Assembly: GCA_036937835.1 (NCBI GenBank)
Contig: CM072864.1
Coordinates: 6,352,501 to 6,416,500 of the forward strand
From: Pampus argenteus
Lineage: Eukaryota; Chordata; Actinopteri; Scombriformes; Stromateidae
Reading direction: 5' to 3'
DNA: 64,000 nt
The notes below the pieces were generated by a model, which saw only the letters and a list, made by a program, of their open reading frames with translations, had not been told where the DNA came from and searched no databases. Positions 61,921-64,000 of the stretch are shown one piece after another (positions within the stretch are counted from its first letter, which is position 1; each line of letters opens with the position of its first letter). A program made the translations under genes and the position numbers.

Positions 61921-62744
61921 TGTGTGGGGGGGTAGTTATGTGTTCCCAGTGCTTTTCAGACTTTCCAGTTACAAATACACAAACAGGAAACAGCTGATTC
62001 CGTCCTGTGCCTGAAGCCTCAGCATGGAAAGTGTAGACAGCAAGGGTCATATGACAGACGGCGGCAGACGAAGTTAGCTGTAGGTTACTTTTTAAAGCAA
62101 GGCTTCTTGTATCAAGCTCTAATGACTTACATCATTGCCCCAAATAAGACAATATTCTAATCTGGAAATTATATTTGAAAGTTATTTATACTTTTTACCT
62201 TAAATAGGATTTTTCATGCAGAATACTTCTTCCACCATTACTAGCATTAGTGTTGCAATACTAGCAAGTTTCTTCCAGTCTGTTAGAATCAGTCAGCACT
62301 AAAACCTCATTTAATGTGTTCTTCTGCTGAAAATAAATTCACGATGGGTGAAAACGACGTCTTTACTGCAGAAACACCGGACTGAATCATCTGTCAAACA
62401 GCTGAGAACTATCGATACTGCTGTCACAGCTGACGAGGGGCTCAAACAGAAAAATGAAATAACATTGTGAAAAACGCACCGTCAGCACTGACTCTGCTCA
62501 TGCTACCACACTCTGTGTGTGTGTAACATAGACATTATGTACACAAGCATGTTTATTTTGTACATTAGTGTTGTCACCTTATGCAGTCGTCCCTCTCTGT
62601 CTCCCAGGAAGGCGATAGTGTGCCCTGCCTCTGTTGCCGTGGTGACAGCGGTCATCTGGGTGGTGGTGTTGAAGGTGGGCATGGCTGAGAGAGGCACAGT
62701 GCTGGCGATGGGGCTCGGGGTGTGTTCCCCCCCACAGGGGTACT
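47767..62744 (-). CDS. plxnb3: Plexin B3, 36 exons, 5' end outside the window
   Basis: Single-pass semaphorin receptor with an intracellular Rap/Ras GAP. Exons in transcript order: 62578-62744, 60278-60406, 60031-60131, 58860-58992, 58359-58518, 58154-58262, 57966-58074, 57722-57838, 57359-57472, 57162-57252, 56902-57071, 56654-56805, 56462-56567, 55109-55245, 54618-54794, 54371-54536, 54137-54268, 53871-53975, 53536-53697, 53066-53217, 52616-52716, 52264-52481, 51971-52149, 51121-51187, 50882-51028, 50671-50751, 50496-50574, 50300-50403, 50069-50156, 49317-49483, 49055-49215, 48766-48913, 48584-48648, 48137-48212, 47978-48052, 47767-47871. They total 4550 nt, about 1515 aa, all in phase; human plexin-B3 is about 1900 aa, so about 400 N-terminal residues are missing. 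B-class is shown by the PDZ ligand VTDL; B3 rests mainly on adjacency to srpk3. Confidence 0.9.
48219..48260. repeat. (CA)n before a plxnb3 acceptor (TG on the transcript strand)
   Basis: About 21 CA units on + lie immediately upstream (in transcript sense) of the acceptor of exon 48137-48212, separated only by TCCGCAG. Confidence 0.95.
48310..48550. repeat. ~30 bp minisatellite (TTTCTATGGTAACTG)
   Basis: About eight imperfect units of GCACATGTTTCTATGGTAAC plus a variable GTAGTGCACTGA part, in a plxnb3 intron between exons 48137-48212 and 48584-48648. Confidence 0.85.
50300..51187 (-). CDS. plxnb3: plxnb3 Rho-GTPase binding domain
   Basis: Exons 51121-51187, 50882-51028, 50671-50751, 50496-50574 and 50300-50403. 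The end of the first GAP segment (TETVVEKMLTNWMSICLYSF, then EPLYMLYRAIKYQVDKGPVD) leads into the ubiquitin-like RBD: YCSVTLTVLVKNGVEVQPCP, VKVLDTDTITQVKDKILDQV, EWRSGQAGHLTLSDDDVTAV and RWKRINTLQHYK. In plexin-B proteins this domain binds Rac1, Rnd1 and RhoD. Confidence 0.92.
51188..51970 (-). other. plxnb3 intron
   Basis: About 0.78 kb, AT-rich, no exon or repeat recognised. Confidence 0.7.
51971..53217 (-). CDS. plxnb3: plxnb3 transmembrane segment, juxtamembrane coil and first GAP segment
   Basis: Exon 53066-53217 encodes the membrane span (AQISLGAGAALIILSVLVVI, then LMYRRKSKQ). Exons 52616-52716 and 52264-52481 give the juxtamembrane helix (LRDYKKVLLQLETLEINV) and GAP start (LPLLDYRTYAERVFFPGQ, LNNLLNNRLFLTRFIHTLEA). 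Exon 51971-52149 encodes RDRGYVASLLTMALHDKLEY and the conserved arginine pair in NPKLMLRR. The acceptor of exon 52616-52716 follows a (TG)n run on the transcript strand. Confidence 0.95.
52718..52741. repeat. (CA)n before a plxnb3 acceptor (TG on the transcript strand)
   Basis: About 12 CA units on + run straight into the acceptor of exon 52616-52716. Confidence 0.9.
52742..53065 (-). other. plxnb3 intron
   Basis: AT-rich intron of about 0.32 kb with a short (CAGA)n patch at its 5' (transcript) end. Confidence 0.6.
53536..56805 (-). CDS. plxnb3: plxnb3 IPT/TIG domains of the ectodomain
   Basis: Exons 56654-56805 to 53536-53697. IPT starts are recognisable as VLPVSGPLEGGILVTITGSN and LVPDKGPVSGGTRLTIRGQQ, with a later AGGRVVKVTGRNLDVVQHP. 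A basic KRKRR (54425-54439) between IPT segments could be the proprotein-convertase cleavage site known for plexin-B ectodomains. The module ends CEPPEIQPMN before the membrane exon. Extracellular cysteines are conserved in spacing. Confidence 0.9.
55005..55045. repeat. (GTA)n microsatellite
   Basis: GTAGTAGTA triplets in a plxnb3 intron, with a second short patch near 55082-55096. Confidence 0.85.
55740..56372 (+). mobile_element. Degenerate LINE fragment (endonuclease and RT pieces)
   Basis: On the + strand, antisense to plxnb3, the frame at about 55746-55820 reads VLQRALPGDSIVLQGDFN, matching the end of a LINE apurinic endonuclease (ALPGDSIVLLGDFN in fish elements, general knowledge). From about 56118 it reads PGVDDIHPEMLKALDI and later GKTYARMLKREFGDGFQ, matching the start of the reverse transcriptase. 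Stops and frameshifts separate the pieces. It lies inside the intron 55246-56461. Confidence 0.75.
56902..58262 (-). CDS. plxnb3: plxnb3 PSI 2/3 and linking IPT exons
   Basis: Exons 58154-58262, 57966-58074, 57722-57838, 57359-57472, 57162-57252 and 56902-57071. Cys-rich PSI modules are visible as CLACVSSMWMCNWCPLDQIC and YDCSAGQSDCSQCRAVPAEY, with WCPGSNSPSC following. Between them lies MGLSTTVVLKGRNLDVYK, an IPT-like strand. For exon 57722-57838 two adjacent CAG acceptors are possible, differing by one Gln codon. Confidence 0.9.
57839..57965. repeat. plxnb3 intron made of (CAGA)n
   Basis: This 127 bp intron is mostly CAGACAGA on + (TCTGTCTG in the transcript), with a few AATC and TAAA interruptions. 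Confidence 0.9.
58359..60406 (-). CDS. plxnb3: plxnb3 end of sema domain, PSI 1 and first IPT
   Basis: Exon 60278-60406 holds the last sema blades (GKQYGSVLVDSGSAISADLL, HVFVLTNSR). Exons 60031-60131 and 58860-58992 form the first PSI (CERQTDCQSCLAVRDPYCGW, then CVLEGKCSRKHQCQ and HWLWSFEPTNQC). Exon 58359-58518 starts the first IPT with VTLSVIQLPGLTEAESLSCV. All phases agree across the block. Confidence 0.93.
58993..60030 (-). other. plxnb3 intron
   Basis: About 1 kb, AT-rich, no exon or named repeat recognised. Confidence 0.65.
60407..62577 (-). other. plxnb3 intron
   Basis: About 2.2 kb. It contains (CA/CG)n at about 61611-61660 and TG/GGGG-rich runs at 61890-61932. No exon is recognised. 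Confidence 0.65.
62578..62744 (-). CDS. plxnb3: plxnb3 sema-domain exon, most 5' exon in the window
   Basis: Encodes YPCGGEHTPSPIASTVPLSA, then MTAVTTATEAGHTIAFLGDR and EGRLHK, a typical plexin sema blade. It enters in phase 1 at acceptor CTCAG (62745-62746 in + CT). Upstream exons should lie beyond 64000. Confidence 0.9.
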
Positions 62745-62981
62745 CTGAGAGAGAGTCCTTAGACATGAATAGAGAGAGAAACAAAGATAATTTGAATTTG
62801 AACCTTTATCTGTCAACAGTGTTGACTGTTGGACAGTTGGAATTTGAAATATATACACTATGTGTATTTATATGCCTTTCCACCCCTTATTGAAACACTC
62901 ATACTGATGTGTCCATTTTATTCCTGTTTTTATTCCGTCAGTTTCAGACACAAAATCTCTACAGTTTAATCTGTGTGCATG

Positions 62982-63016
<35 letters not shown>

Positions 63017-63160
63017 ATGATATGTGGGTCAGATCAGTCCTGCCAGCTGTGTGTTTGAGTGACAGCTGTCTGATGATGATTCCAGCTGCTGAAGCTAACA
63101 GCTCTAATCCACACGGTAGCACACACGCACGTGTACGCGCGCGCGTGACCACACACACAC
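62745..63160 (-). other. plxnb3 intron (partial)
   Basis: Contains (TG)n at about 62977-63013 and CGCG/CA-rich DNA at 63122-63168. No exon seen. Confidence 0.6.
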
Positions 63161-63164
63161 ACAC

Positions 63165-64000
63165 ACATGTGAATGATTTTCGGACACCCCATGCACTCAT
63201 AGGTATTCAAGTGCAATTTATTTTAGTACAGTCACAGCCAAAATAATGAAACAAATCCAAAAAAATCTATTAAAAAGAAAAAAGATATTAAAATTGATTA
63301 AAAACTAAATGCACAAGACATTTTGGGTATTGGGTCATGTTGGTGTCAGTGATCCACTAATGAAGGATGTGCTTTTTATTAAAAGACACAATTTTTGTTG
63401 CTGTGCTTTGTGTCTATATAAAGCCAGCACATTTGAAAGTTCTTCAGAGACAAAAATGTCCAAAACAGGGAACCTGACACAGGAAACATGCCTGAGGATA
63501 CAGATTCTCAGCCAGGAAGGGTACAGCTGCCGCCAGATAGCCAGGAAGTGCAGATGCAGTCCTTCAGCGGTTGGATACACTCTGCAGAAATAAAGGCAAA
63601 CCAACAGCCTGGAAACCAAGATCTGGTTGTCCAACGGTTTCTTCAGAAAAAATGGCCACATTTTCCCTGCATGTGCAGGGAAAACTGCCGAATGACTGAC
63701 AATGAATGACATCAGCATGGCAGACTTTAAGAGATCATGGGTGTCAAGAAGCTTCTGATCAATAGAGTCAGAGGTTAGGCCTGCATCATTGGGCCCAAAC
63801 ACACAAGAGGTGGACAGCCAGGAATTAGAAGAAGATTCTGCAGTCAGATGAGTCCAGTTTCCAGCTTTATCTTCCTCCTGCTAATGTGAGGGTACACAGA
63901 AGCCCAGGCGAAGCATTATCTCCACCATGTACAGTACCTACTGTCAAGCATGGTGGAGGCAGTATCATGCAGGTGTTGGTCATCCCCCCCATTTGTGATG
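63165..64000 (+). mobile_element. Tc1/mariner-like transposon, degenerate, runs off the window
   Basis: A + strand transposase begins at 63456 with MSKTGNLTQETCLRIQIL, then SCRQIARKCRCSPSAVGYTL, the paired-like helix-turn-helix of Tc1 elements. A stop follows LQK, but later pieces remain: ILQSDESSFQLYLPPANVRV (catalytic DE region, about 63836) and VPTVKHGGGSIM (about 63950). Stops and shifts break it, so it is a pseudogene. The left end probably lies near 63165-63200, and the right end is outside. It lies in the plxnb3 intron, antisense. Confidence 0.75.

Overview
This is nuclear DNA from a vertebrate, almost certainly a teleost fish. The evidence is split genes with GT-AG introns, dense (TG)n and (TGTC)n microsatellites, Tc1-like and LINE fossils of the kinds common in fish, and protein sequences close to vertebrate orthologues. 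Four protein-coding genes can be rebuilt exon by exon with consistent reading phase. The species cannot be named from the sequence.

Left part (+ strand): a group III metabotropic glutamate receptor, best matched to mGluR6 (grm6). It has 14 coding exons from 3705 to 14355 (about 916 aa) and a likely 5' UTR exon near 1.7-1.9 kb. Repeat-rich intergenic DNA with a fossil Tc1-like element follows. Next is the small ribosome-biogenesis gene tsr2 (20538-22813, five exons, about 175 aa).

Middle: between the converging 3' ends of tsr2 (+) and srpk3 (-) lies a roughly 6 kb AT-rich satellite (about 23130-29195). It is built from a ~20 bp motif, has nested higher-order periods, and flips strand near 28.92 kb.

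Right part (- strand): srpk3, an SR-protein kinase with 17 coding exons (30999-42893, about 844 aa), and upstream of it plxnb3, a plexin B (36 exons visible, 47767-62744). The plexin 5' end, including most of the sema domain, lies beyond the window. The pair is head-to-tail in the order PLXNB3 then SRPK3, as at human Xq28, with only about 0.4-0.5 kb between the inferred plexin poly(A) site and the srpk3 start codon. A decayed Tc1-like transposon occupies the right edge.

The genes are not an operon or a single pathway: a retinal-type glutamate receptor, a 40S ribosomal chaperone, a splicing-factor kinase and a semaphorin receptor. The most unusual observations are: a 32 bp minisatellite that copies the grm6 exon 3 splice acceptor eight extra times; five exons in three genes whose 3' splice sites follow (TG)n runs; a 929 nt Pro/Ser/Thr-rich exon inserted in the srpk3 N-terminus; and the strand-switching satellite. 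All exon borders come from reading splice signals and phase by eye, without transcript data.
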